DNA of 64,000 nt from Tragulus kanchil (taxonomy: Eukaryota > Chordata > Mammalia > Artiodactyla > Tragulidae). Positions within the stretch are counted from its first letter, which is position 1. Every line of letters starts with the position of its first letter. Both the position numbers and the translations under genes were made by a program. The DNA is taken from assembly GCA_022376925.1 (NCBI GenBank), contig JAIOJX010000032.1, positions 296,598,897 to 296,662,896 on the forward strand. The letters run 5' to 3'. Under the pieces are notes generated by a model that saw nothing but the letters and a program-made list of their open reading frames with translations, searched no databases and had not been told where the DNA came from. This document shows positions 1 to 10,200 of this stretch, piece by piece.

Positions 1-544
1 AAGACAGCTAGGCAAAGAAGGCAAGGACCAGAGAAATTGCAGCAATAGGTAAAGAGATGCTGGTGTGTGTCGAGGACCCTGGAGGAGTGGCTTGTGCGCT
101 GGGAATGTCCCTTGTTTCTTTATTGATAAACCTTTGCACCCACCCCACCATGGCTTCCTGTATCCAGGCAGCTCTGCCCACCACCCTGGCTGTTCTGGGC
201 AGAGACCTTCAAGTGTGCCTCTGTTTCAAACTGATGTCACTTACAGGGACCAATTTCCTTCCCTTTGCTCTGGGCAGTGTCCACACAGGGGACTGAATCG
301 CCCAAGCAGAATGTGGAATACTCCAGAATACTCCAGAGAGGTCTAGAAGCCTGCTCTGTGGTTGGGGCAAAAACAGGGACAGAAGCTAAATGGTTCTCAG
401 GGAAGGGGTGCTACTAGTGTGTCAGGCCCCAGAACCTGTTGGGGCAGAATAGAAGTGGGCAAGCATTTTGGCTCTAATTTTTACCTAGAAACCAAGAGTC
501 TCTCCAGCGGCTCATCTGATCCACCTCTGCATCTCCTGCTTTTC

Positions 545-743
545 TTTTGGCTCCACCAGGTCTTCGTACACACATCAGCTCTCTCCTGTCGTGAAGCATG
601 TGCTCTAGAGCGCGTGGGCTCAGCAGTCGCAGGCACACAGGCTTAGCTGCCCCACAGAATACGCGATCTTAGTTCCTTACTGAACCTGCATCCCCTGCAT
701 TGCAAGTCAGATTCTCAACCAATGGACCACCACGGAAGTCTCC
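545..743 (-). mobile_element. CHR-2-like tRNA-derived SINE
   Basis: Read on the minus strand it starts with the SINE head (a relic of the ggacttccctggtggtcc motif), then an A-box-like and a B-box-like segment and the phrase 'aactaagatc'. It then runs through the typical 'gcaact...gagccc' body. The D1 second copy is at about 1794-1992. It is diverged and has no clear tail. Confidence 0.75.
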
Positions 744-2023
744 TGCTTCACTTTTCTGCTGTGTTTTGGGAATTAGGTGGCAGAGTGGTTCAATGCAGGG
801 AGTGTGAACTCTGGATTCAGTCAGACCTGGTTCAAATCCTGCTGCCATCCCTTACAGGTGGTACAAGGCCCCAGGAAAGTAGCTGCCTTCATAAATCTCA
901 GTTTCTCTGCCTTTAAAATGGGTCAGAAATGGTGAAGGGTCATTGAATGAGAAGTCTGGATTCCCCGGTGATCAGCAAACATGCTTTCAGACGGTTCTAG
1001 CACTGGTTCAGGAACTAAAATTCCACATGCCACGTGATGCGGCCAAAAACACCCCCAAAAAACAACAATCGAGCCCCCAAACAAGGAGTCATTTTATACA
1101 GGGGTCTTTCTGCTGTTTCTCTGCTGTCCATCCTTGCTCACCCCAGTCTTCTGCTAGAAGACAGAGGCCTCAGCTGGCTTCCACGAGCCCCGGGGAGTGT
1201 GCGGACAGAGACAGTCAGGGAAGAGAATCCTGACCTACAGGGAATGCATTAAGACAGCTAGGCAAAGAAGGCAAGGACCAGAGAAATTGCAGCAATAGGT
1301 AAAGAGATGCTGGTGTGTGTCGAGGACCCTGGAGGAGTGGCTTGTGCCCTGGGAATGTCCCTTGTTTCTTTATTGATAAACCTTTGCACCCACCCCACCA
1401 TGGCTTCCTGTATCCAGGCAGCTCTGCCCACCACCCTGGCTGTTCTGGGCAGAGACCTTCAAGTGTGCCTCTGTTTCAAACTGATGTCACTTACAGGGAC
1501 CAATTTCCTTCCCTTTGCTCTGGGCAGTGTCCACACAGGGGACTGAATCGCCCAAGCAGAATGTGGAATACTCCAGAATACTCCAGAGAGGTCTAGAAGC
1601 CTGCTCTGTGGTTGGGGCAAAAACAGGGACAGAAGCTAAATGGTTCTCAGGGAAGGGGTGCTACTAGTGTGTCAGGCCCCAGAACCTGTTGGGGCAGAAT
1701 AGAAGTGGGCAAGCATTTTGGCTCTAATTTTACCTAGAAACCAAGAGTCTCTCCAGCGGCTCATCTGATCCACCTCTGCATCTCCTGCTTTTCTTTTGGC
1801 TCCACCAGGTCTTCGTACACACATCAGCTCTCTCCTGTCGTGGAGCATGTGCTCTAGAGCGCGTGGGCTCAGCAGTCGCAGGCACACAGGCTTAGCTGCC
1901 CCACAGAATACGCGATCTTAGTTCCTTACTGAACCTGCATCCCCTGCATTGCAAGTCAGATTCTCAACCAATGGACCACCACGGAAGTCTCCTGCTTCAC
2001 TTTTCTGCTGTGTTTTGGGAATT

Positions 2024-2253
2024 AGGTGGCAGAGTGGTTCAATGCAGGGAGTGTGAACTCTGGATTCAGTCAGACCTGGTTCAAATCCTGCTGCCATCCC
2101 TTACAGGTGGTACAAGGCCCCAGGAAAGTAGCTGCCTTCATAAATCTCAGTTTCTCTGCCTTTAAAATGGGTCAGAAATGGTGTTTCTTATAGGGTCATT
2201 GAATGAGAAGTGCCTGGCCCAGTGACTGGCCCAGGGCAGGTGATCAGCAAACA
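2024..2253 (+). repeat. MIR (ancient tRNA-derived SINE)
   Basis: The order of segments matches MIR: a tRNA-like head, 'cctggttcaaatcctg', the core 'aatctcagtttctctgcc' followed by 'aaatgg', and the tail 'gtgcctggcccagtg'. A shortened duplicate lies at about 775-981. The tRNA-like head is fossil and not a functional tRNA gene. Confidence 0.75.
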
Positions 2254-2385
2254 CTGGTCCTCCTCCATCCCTTACTAGGAATGAAAACCCAGTTTGAAGA
2301 CCTCATGCACTCATTTAACATTTCAGAAGACCTTCCTACATTCTCAATTCAGTAACTATAAATATGTGTTAAGAATACACCTCAG

Positions 2386-2743
2386 GGGCTTTCCTGGTAG
2401 CTCAGTGGTGAAGAGTTCACCTGCAAATGCAGGAGACACTGGTTTGATCCCTGATCTGGGAAGATCCCACATTCCGTGGAGCAACTAAGCCCATGAGCCA
2501 CAACTATGGGGCCTGTGCTTAGAGCCTTGGAGCCGCAACTATGGAGCCCATGTGTGGCAACTATTGAAGCCCGTGTGCCCTAGAGCCCAAGTTCCACAAC
2601 AAGAGAAGTCACCACAACAAGAAGCCTGCTCACCTCAACCAGAGAGTAGCCCCCACTGCCTGCAACTAGAGAAGAGCCTGTGGCAGCTGTGAAAATCCAG
2701 AATAGCCAAAAATAAGTAAATAAATAAAATTAAAAAAAAAAAA
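2386..2743 (+). mobile_element. CHR-2-like tRNA-derived SINE with target-site duplication
   Basis: The head is gggctttcctggtagctcag, with a B-box-like ggtttgatccc. The long body is built of 'gccacaactatgg' and 'gcaact' segments, and it ends in an A-rich tail. It is flanked by aagaatacacctcag (2371-2385) and aagaatatacctcag (2744-2758), a 15-base target-site duplication with one mismatch. Confidence 0.85.
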
Positions 2744-2759
2744 AAGAATATACCTCAGT

Positions 2760-2934
2760 GGGGACTTCTCTGGTGATCCCGTGGTTAAGACTCTGTGCTT
2801 TCAATGTCATTGGTGTAAGTTCTATCCCTGGTCAAGGAACTAAGATTCCACATGCTGAGTAGCATGGCCAAAAAAAAAAAAGAAAGAAAAATAGCAGCTG
2901 TATTTCAATAAAAAAAAAATTTAAGAAAAAACAA
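2760..2934 (+). mobile_element. Short CHR-2-like SINE inserted next to the preceding one
   Basis: The head is ggggacttctctggtgatcc, followed by 'ggtcaaggaactaagattcc' and a tail of A-runs. The flanks atacctcagtgg (about 2749-2760) and catacctcagtgg (2935-2947) share the target word of the SINE before it. The second insertion therefore re-used the first element's duplicated target. Confidence 0.75.
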
Positions 2935-2995
2935 CATACCTCAGTGGAAAAATTTTGCTTGGGGTTATTTCTTGGTCAGTTTTAAGAAACACATT

Positions 2996-3291
2996 TAAGG
3001 GCTTCCCTGGTGGTCCAGTGGGTAAGGACACCACCTTGCAGTACAAGGGGCGCCGGTTCGATCCCTGGCCTGGGAAGATCCCACATGCTGCGGAGCGGCT
3101 GGACCTACGTGTCCAACTACCTAGCCAGAGCTCTGGAGCGCATGCTCCCAGAGCTGGTGCTCTGTGACAAGAGAGCCCACTGTGATGGGAGGCCCACACA
3201 GGCCAAAGAACAAAGATGGATGAAAATAAATAAATGAAAGACCAATAAAAGAAGCCAAATTTCTTTTAAAAAATTGTAACAACAACAAAAA
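2996..3291 (+). mobile_element. SINE-N (young tRNA-headed SINE family)
   Basis: Pol III promoter boxes are visible: A-box tggtccagtggg and B-box ggttcgatccc. The body follows with 'gtccaacta', the self-complementary gctctgg...ccagagc segment, 'caaagaacaaagatgg' and 'gaaagaccaataaaag', then an A-rich tail. The target-site duplication is aagaaacacatt (2984-2995) and aagaaatacatt (3292-3303), with one mismatch. This is one of nine independent copies in the window. Confidence 0.88.
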
Positions 3292-3303
3292 AAGAAATAC
3301 ATT

Positions 3304-3558
3304 CAGGCATAGAGAACAAACTTTTATAAATGATCTGTAAACAGCTGATGCAGAGCAGAAATTTTAGCTGAAGGAAGAAGGAATTCAAGTAAAAATACTA
3401 TATGTATTCCTGAGGAGTTTCTCAACTCTCAGATTAACTTTGCCAGGGGTATTTTCCCACCTGGAACAACAATATAAGCACCAGGTGCCCTGGCCTCCCA
3501 TTCCATCTTTGTCCCAGCCCACCAGGACACCTTACTTCCCATCTGCAACAAACCACCA
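3304..3558. other. No recognised gene or repeat
   Basis: This is AT-moderate single-copy-looking sequence leading into duplication D2. No splice-flanked open frame or RNA gene was seen. Confidence 0.5.
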
Positions 3559-5717
3559 CTGACTCTTTGAATGCCCCTGTTCATTCTGTCTTGGTATATT
3601 CTAGTCCCCTAGTGGAATCCCTCTGCTTCCCTCGATTGCTAACACTCAGCTAAACACTACCTCCGCCAGGCAGCCTTCTCTGGGTTCCTCCCCACCTTCA
3701 CTGCAGAGCACTTCCCGTGCTCTTGTCTGAATATCCCAAATTCCTTCTGGTTGAGAGCCTGCTGGCGACAAAGACCACGCCCCTTCATAGCAGAGTTTAG
3801 TAGGTGCTCAGTGTCTACTGATTGAATGATGTAATAAAGAAATGACAGAAGGAGGTCTGAAAGAAAAAAGAGGATTCAAAAAAAAAAGCAGAGCTCTCCC
3901 CAACTTTATAGACCTGCAGTCTACAAGTAACAATAATTACCATGTGTCACACAGCACAGACAAAAGTCTGTATAGTCAGAGCTATGGTTTTTCCAGTAGT
4001 CATGGACCATAAAGAAGGTTGAGCACCAAAGAATCGATGTTTTCAAACTGTGATGTTAGAAAAGACTCTTGAGATTCCCTTGGACAGCAAGGAGACCAAA
4101 CCAGTCAACCCTAAAGGAAATCAACCCTGAATATTCACTGGAAGGACTGATACTGAAGTTGAAGCTCCAATAGTTGGCCACCTGATGCAAACAGCTGATT
4201 CACTGAAAAAGACCCTGATGCTGGGAAAGATTAAAGGCAAAAGCAGAAGGGAGAGGCAGACGATGAGATGGTTAGAAAGCATCACCAACTCAATGGACAT
4301 GAGTTCGAGCAAACTCCAGGAGATAGTTAAGGACAGGGGAGCCTGGTGTGCTGCACTCCATGGGGTTGCAGAGGACACAACTTAGCAACTGAACAGTAAC
4401 AACACAGCACAGAGCACACCTATGGAAAGGAGGCATGTGAACCATTTCACTGGCCATGGAATCAAGGCTTGGCCGGGGAGAGTATGGCTCATCAGGGCTA
4501 GGAGATGGTGAGCAAGGACAGAAGACCATGATGGCTCCTTGGATCCTGAGTCCCATGGATTGAAGTAAGGCCCTTTCCTTGCCTGTGAGCCCGTTTCTGT
4601 GGCAGGCAACCCTTTAGATCCATCTGCCTGTAAAAACAGACCATAACCACCCCCTGACTCTTTGAATGCCCCTGTTAGCATATTCTAGTCCCTAGTGGAA
4701 TCCCTCTGCTTCCCTCGATTGCTAACACTCAGCTAAACACTACCTCCGCCAGGCAGCCTTCTCTGGGTTCCTCCCCACCTTCACTGCAGAGCACTTCCCG
4801 TGCTCTTGTCTGAATATCCCAAATTCCTTCTGGTTGAGAGCCTGCTGGCGACAAAGACCACGCCCCTTCATAGCAGAGTTTAGTAGGTGCTCAGTGTCTA
4901 CTGATTGAATGATGTAATAAAGAAATGACAGAAGGAGGTCTGAAAGAAAAAAGAGGATTCAAAAAAAAAAGCAGAGCTCTCCCCAACTTTATAGACCTGC
5001 AGTCTACAAGTAACAATAATTACCATGTGTCACACAGCACAGACAAAAGTCTGTATAGTCAGAGCTATGGTTTTTCCAGTAGTCATGGACCATAAAGAAG
5101 GTTGAGCACCAAAGAATCGATGTTTTCAAACTGTGATGTTAGAAAAGACTCTTGAGATTCCCTTGGACAGCAAGGAGACCAAACCAGTCAACCCTAAAGG
5201 AAATCAACCCTGAATATTCACTGGAAGGACTGATACTGAAGTTGAAGCTCCAATAGTTGGCCACCTGATGCAAACAGCTGATTCACTGAAAAAGACCCTG
5301 ATGCTGGGAAAGATTAAAGGCAAAAGCAGAAGGGAGAGGCAGACGATGAGATGGTTAGAAAGCATCACCAACTCAATGGACATGAGTTCGAGCAAACTCC
5401 AGGAGATAGTTAAGGACAGGGGAGCCTGGTGTGCTGCACTCCATGGGGTTGCAGAGGACACAACTTAGCAACTGAACAGTAACAACACAGCACAGAGCAC
5501 ACCTATGGAAAGGAGGCATGTGAACCATTTCACTGGCCATGGAATCAAGGCTTGGCCGGGGAGAGTATGGCTCATCAGGGCTAGGAGATGGTGAGCAAGG
5601 ACAGAAGACCATGATGGCTCCTTGGATCCTGAGTCCCATGGATTGAAGTAAGGCCCTTTCCTTGCCTGTGAGCCCGTTTCTGTGGCAGGCAACCCTTTAG
5701 ATCCATCCCTGCCTGTG
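3559..5717. repeat. Direct duplication D2 (copies 3559-4627 and 4654-5717)
   Basis: The offset is 1083 over more than 1 kb. The seam at 4628-4653 holds a short string absent from the other flank. In copy 2 the start is shortened ('cctgttagcatattc' against a longer stretch in copy 1). The block contains a BovB 3' end and unique flanking sequence, so it is not simply a transposon. Confidence 0.95.
4028..4398 (+). mobile_element. BovB (RTE-clade LINE) 3' end, truncated
   Basis: The ordered landmarks of the BovB 3' region are present: 'agactcttgagattccc', 'ttggacagcaaggag', 'gaagctccaatagttggcca', 'aaaagaccctgatgctggg', 'gatgagatggtt' and 'cactccatggggttgcagag'. It is 5'-truncated, as is usual for LINEs, and has no coding capacity. 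The duplicate lies at about 5111-5481. The short open frames here on both strands are remnants or chance. Confidence 0.88.
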
Positions 5718-5799
5718 GAAAGAACAACTCTGTGTTTCTTTGATTCATGTCTTTTCCATCCTGCAGGGCTTTGCAAGGAAGCTGTAGCACAGGGACCTC

Positions 5800-6005
5800 T
5801 CTGGGAGTCCAGTGGTTAAGACTCTGACTTCCAATGCAAGGGAACACGGGTTCAATCCCTGGTCAAGGAACGATCCCACATGCCCAGGGCGACTAAGTTT
5901 GCAAGCCGCAACTACTGAGCCCAAGTGTTCTGGAGCCTGTGTGCTGCAATGAAAAATCCTGCATGCTGCAACTAAGATCTGAGGAAGCCAAATAAATAAC
6001 TAGAT
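5800..6005 (+). mobile_element. CHR-2-like tRNA-derived SINE
   Basis: The head is gggacctctctgggagtcca, with a B-box-like gggttcaatccc, then 'ggtcaaggaacgatcccaca', 'gcaactactgagcc' and the 'gccaaataaataa' tail. An AT-rich tract follows to about 6080. Confidence 0.85.
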
Positions 6006-6079
6006 TAAAAACTAACTATTTTATTTAACTTATTTTATATAATAATTATTATTTTTAAAAAAAGAAAAAAAGAAGAAGA

Positions 6080-7555
6080 AGAAACAGCAGCACACCTGGG
6101 GCAAACCATCGATTGCGTCTCAGACTATCCAGAGTCAAGCCCCAACCCCTGCCTTGAACCCAACTCTCCTACCCTGCTAAGGGCGTGTGCCACATCATCT
6201 CTCACTGAACAGGAAAGTTACCCGCTTCTCATGCCTTGGGTGGGTCCAACATCATTAAAAGTGGACCCTGGTTTTCTACAAATCGATTAGCTAAGAAGCA
6301 AGGTGACTGGTTTCACTGAAATCTAAGGCTGCTGGATGAGGTCTGCAGCACTCTGTCTTAAATGGGGTGGGGGTAAAGACTGTGGGAGGGATGGGCCATT
6401 GAGGGAGGAAAGCAGGATGGGCAGATAAGAGATCTCATCCAACAGACAGACAGCGGGGCTACAATGACAAAGGAGCTAGAAACCAGGCTGGCGCGTTGAG
6501 AGAAAGAAAGAGCATATTAAATTTTAAACAAAGCCCACCCCAGGGGAACCTCCAGCCTCCTCTCCCAACCCATGCCTCTCCAGTTCACAAGTCATCAAGT
6601 TCACGGAAACCGAAACGTCCCTCATCTTGAGGGGCTGGGTTTTGTTTTGTCACTGTGTCTCCAAGGGGGTGGGGTGGGGACTTGGGCCTCCCTGAGCCCC
6701 TGAGGTGGCCTGCCCACCAGGTCTGAGAAAGGCGGGCAGGCTGGAACCAGCTTCAGCTGGAACAGCACTACTTGCACAGGGGAGCAATGGGGGGTGGGGG
6801 TGGGGGTGGGGGCTGGGAACCAGAGGAGAGCTGGTGCAGGAAAAGAGCCAGAAGTGCCAGGTCCAGAAGGTGGGCAGCAGCCTAGGAGCCACCAGGAGCC
6901 TAGAGGAGAGAAGAAACTAAGAAATAGGGAAGGTCCTGAGAGGCTTTGGCAACTGCCATCAAGACGAAGCTGGTGTTGAGGCGGAAGAGAACAGAAAAGG
7001 AGGAAGAGCGAGCCTGGAGCTGGAGCAGGAAGGCCCAATTTAGCTCAAGTGCATGTCACTTCCTCTGTAATTCCATCAAACGTCCCCCCTACCCCCACCC
7101 CACCCCAAGGTGATAACTGGGGGATGGGGCTGCAGGTCTGGGCAGAGGCGCACCCCTGGGCAAGAACGTGGAACCGGGTCTGAGGCCTGCGTGACCTTCT
7201 CCACGCCACCCCCACAAAGACCAATCCAGCCAGGGAGGACCAGCTTCCAGTCTGTGGAGTCAGGGCAGGATGTTTGCTTTATGAACATCTTCTTCAAAGA
7301 AAGACCAGCCTAAGCTCCCTGACTCTGGAATCCTCAAAGCTAGCGCTGCCCTGGGCACCCCAAAGATGGGCCCTTGAGGATTCCCTGCGGAGTCACGGGC
7401 CTGGTGGGTTGCCTGAAGTCAGAGGAAACAAGAAAGACCACTGGGAGCAAGGGGCAAGGATGGGGGAGTTTCTCTTTCAAGGGTCAGTAGGGCCCCGAGT
7501 CAACCAGGCCTTTTATAGACCAGTCCTTCTTAATCAACATGCGGGAATCAGTTGA
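6080..7555. other. Non-repetitive G-rich stretch, no assignable gene
   Basis: This is the longest repeat-poor stretch before the CpG island. Open frames of 60-138 codons occur on both strands and overlap each other. None is flanked by convincing splice sites, so I do not call a gene. It is G-rich on the plus strand around 6660-6820 and 7080-7160. It could be an exon-bearing or regulatory segment. Confidence 0.4.
6789..6817 (+). promoter_or_regulatory. Candidate G-quadruplex run
   Basis: Four or more G-runs of at least three are separated by single T or CT spacers (pattern G6-T-G5-T-G5-T-G5-CT-G3). This fits an intramolecular G-quadruplex in DNA, or in RNA if transcribed rightwards. Function is unknown. 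Confidence 0.6.
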
Positions 7556-7694
7556 AAAGCATCTTAAAACGCACAACCGGATCTTATTAATAAAAAAACT
7601 AAGACTCAGTATTCACCTAAAAGGAATCAAAAATGCTACACAATATTTCTGAAGGCCAATTTAACTACCTAAATCCAGAGCCTTTAAAATGTGT

Positions 7695-7980
7695 CCTTGG
7701 TCCAGTAATTCCCTGCTAGAAATGTATGCCAAGGATTTAACCAAAAAATACCCAAGGATGTTCAGCACAGCATTCTTTATAAGAGGAAAAAAAGGGAAAA
7801 AAATCTAAATTTAGGAGATGGCTTAACTATATGGAAGGGTGTATCATACATTAAAATATTAATAATTACAGGTGTTTTAATTTTCTCCTCTTTGCTTGTT
7901 TCTATTTCCTAAATTTTTGCAACCATCATAAATCGCTTTGTAGCGAGGGGAAAAAAATCAATAAAAGCTATTTTCTAAAA
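7695..7980 (+). mobile_element. Old L1 (L1M-type) 3' remnant
   Basis: The landmarks follow the order of ancient L1 3' regions: 'ccagtaattccctgctagaa', 'aaggatgttcagcacagc', 'attctttataagag' and 'atggaagggtgtatcat'. A distal 'ttgcttgtttctatttcc' and 'aaatttttgcaacc' segment closes it. It is heavily diverged with no coding capacity. Confidence 0.65.
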
Positions 7981-8141
7981 AACAAAAGGCAGCGCTCCAA
8001 GAGACTGTGCATTCGTTGGACATTTGAATCTGAACTGGATTGGAACAAAATGAAACTGGACAGAGACACTTCAAACCACCTAAGAATATTTTTAAGGATT
8101 AAGAGGTGGCTTCCATGGAAGAGAAGTAAAAATCCTCCGGA

Positions 8142-8410
8142 AGGGGCTTCCCTGGTGGCTCAGTGGATTGGAATCCGCCTGCCAATGCTGGGGACACTGG
8201 TTTCATCCCTGGTCCAGGAAGACCCCGCATGCTGTAGATCAACTGAACCCGTGCGCCACAACCGTACGGAGAGCCCGGGAGCCGCAACTACTGAGTCCAT
8301 GCTTTGCAACTACTGAAGCCTGTGTGCCAAGAGCCCCATGCTCCGCAACAGACGAAACGACTGCAGTGAGAAGCCTGCACACCGCAACTAGAGAGCTAAC
8401 CATCTCTTTA
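8142..8410 (+). mobile_element. CHR-2-like tRNA-derived SINE
   Basis: The head is ggggcttccctggtggctca, followed by 'ctggtccaggaagacccc' and several 'ccgcaact' body segments. It has retained CpGs (for example 'aaccgtacggag'), suggesting moderate age. Confidence 0.85.
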
Positions 8411-8453
8411 GACAACAAATTTAAAGGGGGAAAATTAAAAAACAGTCCATCTA

Positions 8454-8698
8454 AGACTTCCCTGGTGGTTCAGTAGTTAAGAATCTGCTCTGTCATGCAG
8501 AGGATGCAGGTTTGATCCCTGGTCAAAAACTAAGATCCCGCATACCTGGAGTAACTAAGCCTAGGTCCCAGCTATTGAACCTGCATGCCTGGGAACCTGT
8601 GTGCCACAACTACAGCGTCTGTGCACCACAACAAAAGAGGTCATGTGCTGGAACTAAGATTCAACAGAGCCAAATAAATAAGCATTAAAAAACAAACC
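8454..8698 (+). mobile_element. CHR-2-like tRNA-derived SINE
   Basis: The head is agacttccctggtggttcag, with a B-box-like ggtttgatccc, 'aactaagatcccgc', the 'gccacaactacagc' body and an 'aaataaataagc' tail. Confidence 0.82.
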
Positions 8699-8739
8699 AG
8701 GGGGTGAGGGGGCAAAAACAAACAAACAAACAAACCAAA

Positions 8740-9019
8740 GGGCTTCCCTGGTGGTCCAGTGCATAGAGAGTCCACCTTGCAGAGCAAGGGGCACCAGTTT
8801 GATCCCTGGTCTGGTAAGATCCCATGTGCTGCGGAGTGGCTGGACCGGTGTGTCCAATTATTAGCCAGTGCTCTAGAGCGCGTGTGCCCAGAGCTGGTGC
8901 TCTGCAATGAGAGAGGCCACTGCAATGGCAGGTTCACACAGGCCAAAGAATAAAGATGGGTGAAAATGAATAGATATAGGACCAATAAAAGAGGCCAAAA
9001 TTAAAAAAAAAAAAAAAAA
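8740..9019 (+). mobile_element. SINE-N copy
   Basis: It has the SINE-N order: head gggcttccctggtggtccag, 'gatccctggtctggtaagat', the self-complementary segment gctctag...ccagagc, 'gaataaagatgggtg' and 'ggaccaataaaagaggcc', then an A tail. The stem shows substitutions (an A for G), so it is a somewhat older copy. No clear target-site duplication was identified. Confidence 0.85.
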
Positions 9020-9174
9020 CACCAAATGCTCAGTTCCTGAGTTGAGTAACATTTGTTCATCTACTTAGCCACAGGGAACGAATTTTTACAACCAAGGTAT
9101 AGAAACCCCCCAAAGAGGAATTTGGAAGAGAAATTCTGATAAGTTCTGTAACTGAAGCAAAAAAGAACTTAAAC

Positions 9175-9660
9175 TTCCCTGGGTGGTCTAGCAGTTAAAG
9201 TCTATGCTTCACGCAGGGGGCATAGGTTCCATCCCTGCTCAGAAAATTGAGACCCGGGCTTCCCTGGTGGTCCAGTGGGTAAGGACACCGCCTTGCAGTG
9301 CAAGGGGCGCCCGTTCAATCCCTGGCCTGGGAAGATCCCACGTGCCGCGGAGCGGCTGGACCATCATTGTGTCCAATTACTGAGCCAGAGCTCTGGAGCA
9401 CATGCGCCCAGAGCCAGTGCTCTGCGACAACAGAGACCACCACAATGGGAGGCCCACACGGGCGAAAGAACAAAGATGGATGAAAAGAGATAAATGAAAG
9501 ACCAATAGCAGTGGCCCGCCCACTCCCCACCCCTCCCCCCCAAAAAAGAACCAGCAGAGGCAAAAATAAATAAATAAAAGATTATTTAAAAAAAAAAAAA
9601 AGGAAAGAAAACTGAGACCCCTGCATGCCAGAGTGAGGCCAAGTAAATAAATAATCAAAA
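9175..9660 (+). mobile_element. CHR-2-like SINE interrupted by SINE-N
   Basis: The left part (9175-9255) has a diverged head and 'ggttccatccctgctcag'. The right part (9606-9660) resumes with 'ctgcatgccagagtgaggcc' and an 'aagtaaataaataa' tail. The 350 bases between are a complete SINE-N with its own target-site duplication, so the CHR-2-like element is older. Confidence 0.8.
9256..9605 (+). mobile_element. SINE-N, full length, nested in a CHR-2-like SINE
   Basis: The flanking target-site duplication is agaaaattgagaccc (9241-9255) and agaaaactgagaccc (9606-9620), with one mismatch. The A-box, the B-box-like gttcaatccc, the hairpin segment and the C-rich plus 'aaataaataaataaaag' 3' end are all present. 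The D3 duplicate is at 10426-10775. Confidence 0.92.
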
Positions 9661-9986
9661 TACTTGAGAGAGAAAAAAAAAGGACTTAGTTGATGTTACA
9701 CAGAAACATTTTCACATAATGAGCCAGAACACAAGAACACAACACTCTGCAAGCAGAACCCTCGGGAAGACACCAGGTGCACCATTTACAGAAGCTGGCC
9801 TTTGTGCAAGATGACCCAGAGCCCAAGGAAGGAAAAATCCCACTGGCCATGGACTTAATTATTAAAGCATCAGGGAAACCTGAGGAGTCATGGGAGATGT
9901 CTAAGTTTCTCCAATCTTCTTCCTGACTGAAAGCTTTAAAATTTACCTCAAAGATCAAAATGTGTCCACAGGGAAAATGTTCATGG

Positions 9987-10200
9987 TGATGGGCTTAGTC
10001 GCTAAGTCATGTCCAACTCTTGCAACCCCATGGGCTGTAGCCTGCCAGGCTCCTCGGTCCATAGGATTCTCTAAGCAAGAATACTGGAGTGGGTTGTTGT
10101 GCCCTCCTCCAAGGGATCTTTCTGCCCCAGGGACTGAACCCGCATCTCTTATGTCTCCTGCCTTGACAGGCAGGTTCTTTACCATGAGCGCCACCTTAGG
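9987..10200 (-). mobile_element. Bov-tA-like SINE
   Basis: The reverse orientation of the ruminant Bov-tA consensus is seen: 'agtcatgtccaactcttgc', 'ggctgtagcctgccaggctc', 'aagaatactggagtgggttg', 'gggactgaaccc' and 'caggttctttaccatgagcg'. Further copies arising from D3 and D4 lie at 11157-11370 and 12312-12518. Confidence 0.9.

Larger units (their letters stand above)
1..2253. repeat. Direct duplication D1 (copies 1-981 and 1251-2253)
   Basis: The two copies align at an offset of 1250, falling to 1249 after a one-base T-run difference near 485/1733. Copy 1 lacks two short blocks near its end (around 935 and 950) that copy 2 keeps, so copy 2 looks like the intact version. The 270 bases between the copies hold a CHR-2-like SINE fragment (about 1005-1075) and otherwise unrecognised sequence. 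Copy 1 may begin before the window. Near-identity in non-coding DNA implies either very recent duplication or an assembly error. Confidence 0.95.

Noticed and set aside
780..850. tRNA-like sequence (head of MIR)
   Set aside because: It has a B-box-like word, but the rest matches MIR and no cloverleaf with a full acceptor stem is seen.
2386..2470. Possible tRNA genes at the many gggcttccctggtgg heads
   Set aside because: These are SINE heads with A/B boxes followed by SINE bodies and A-rich tails.
4121..4378. Identical 85-codon minus-strand frames in both D2 copies, hinting at a duplicated gene
   Set aside because: They are antisense readings of a BovB 3' end, and similar peptides appear at other BovB copies (for example 22488-22691).
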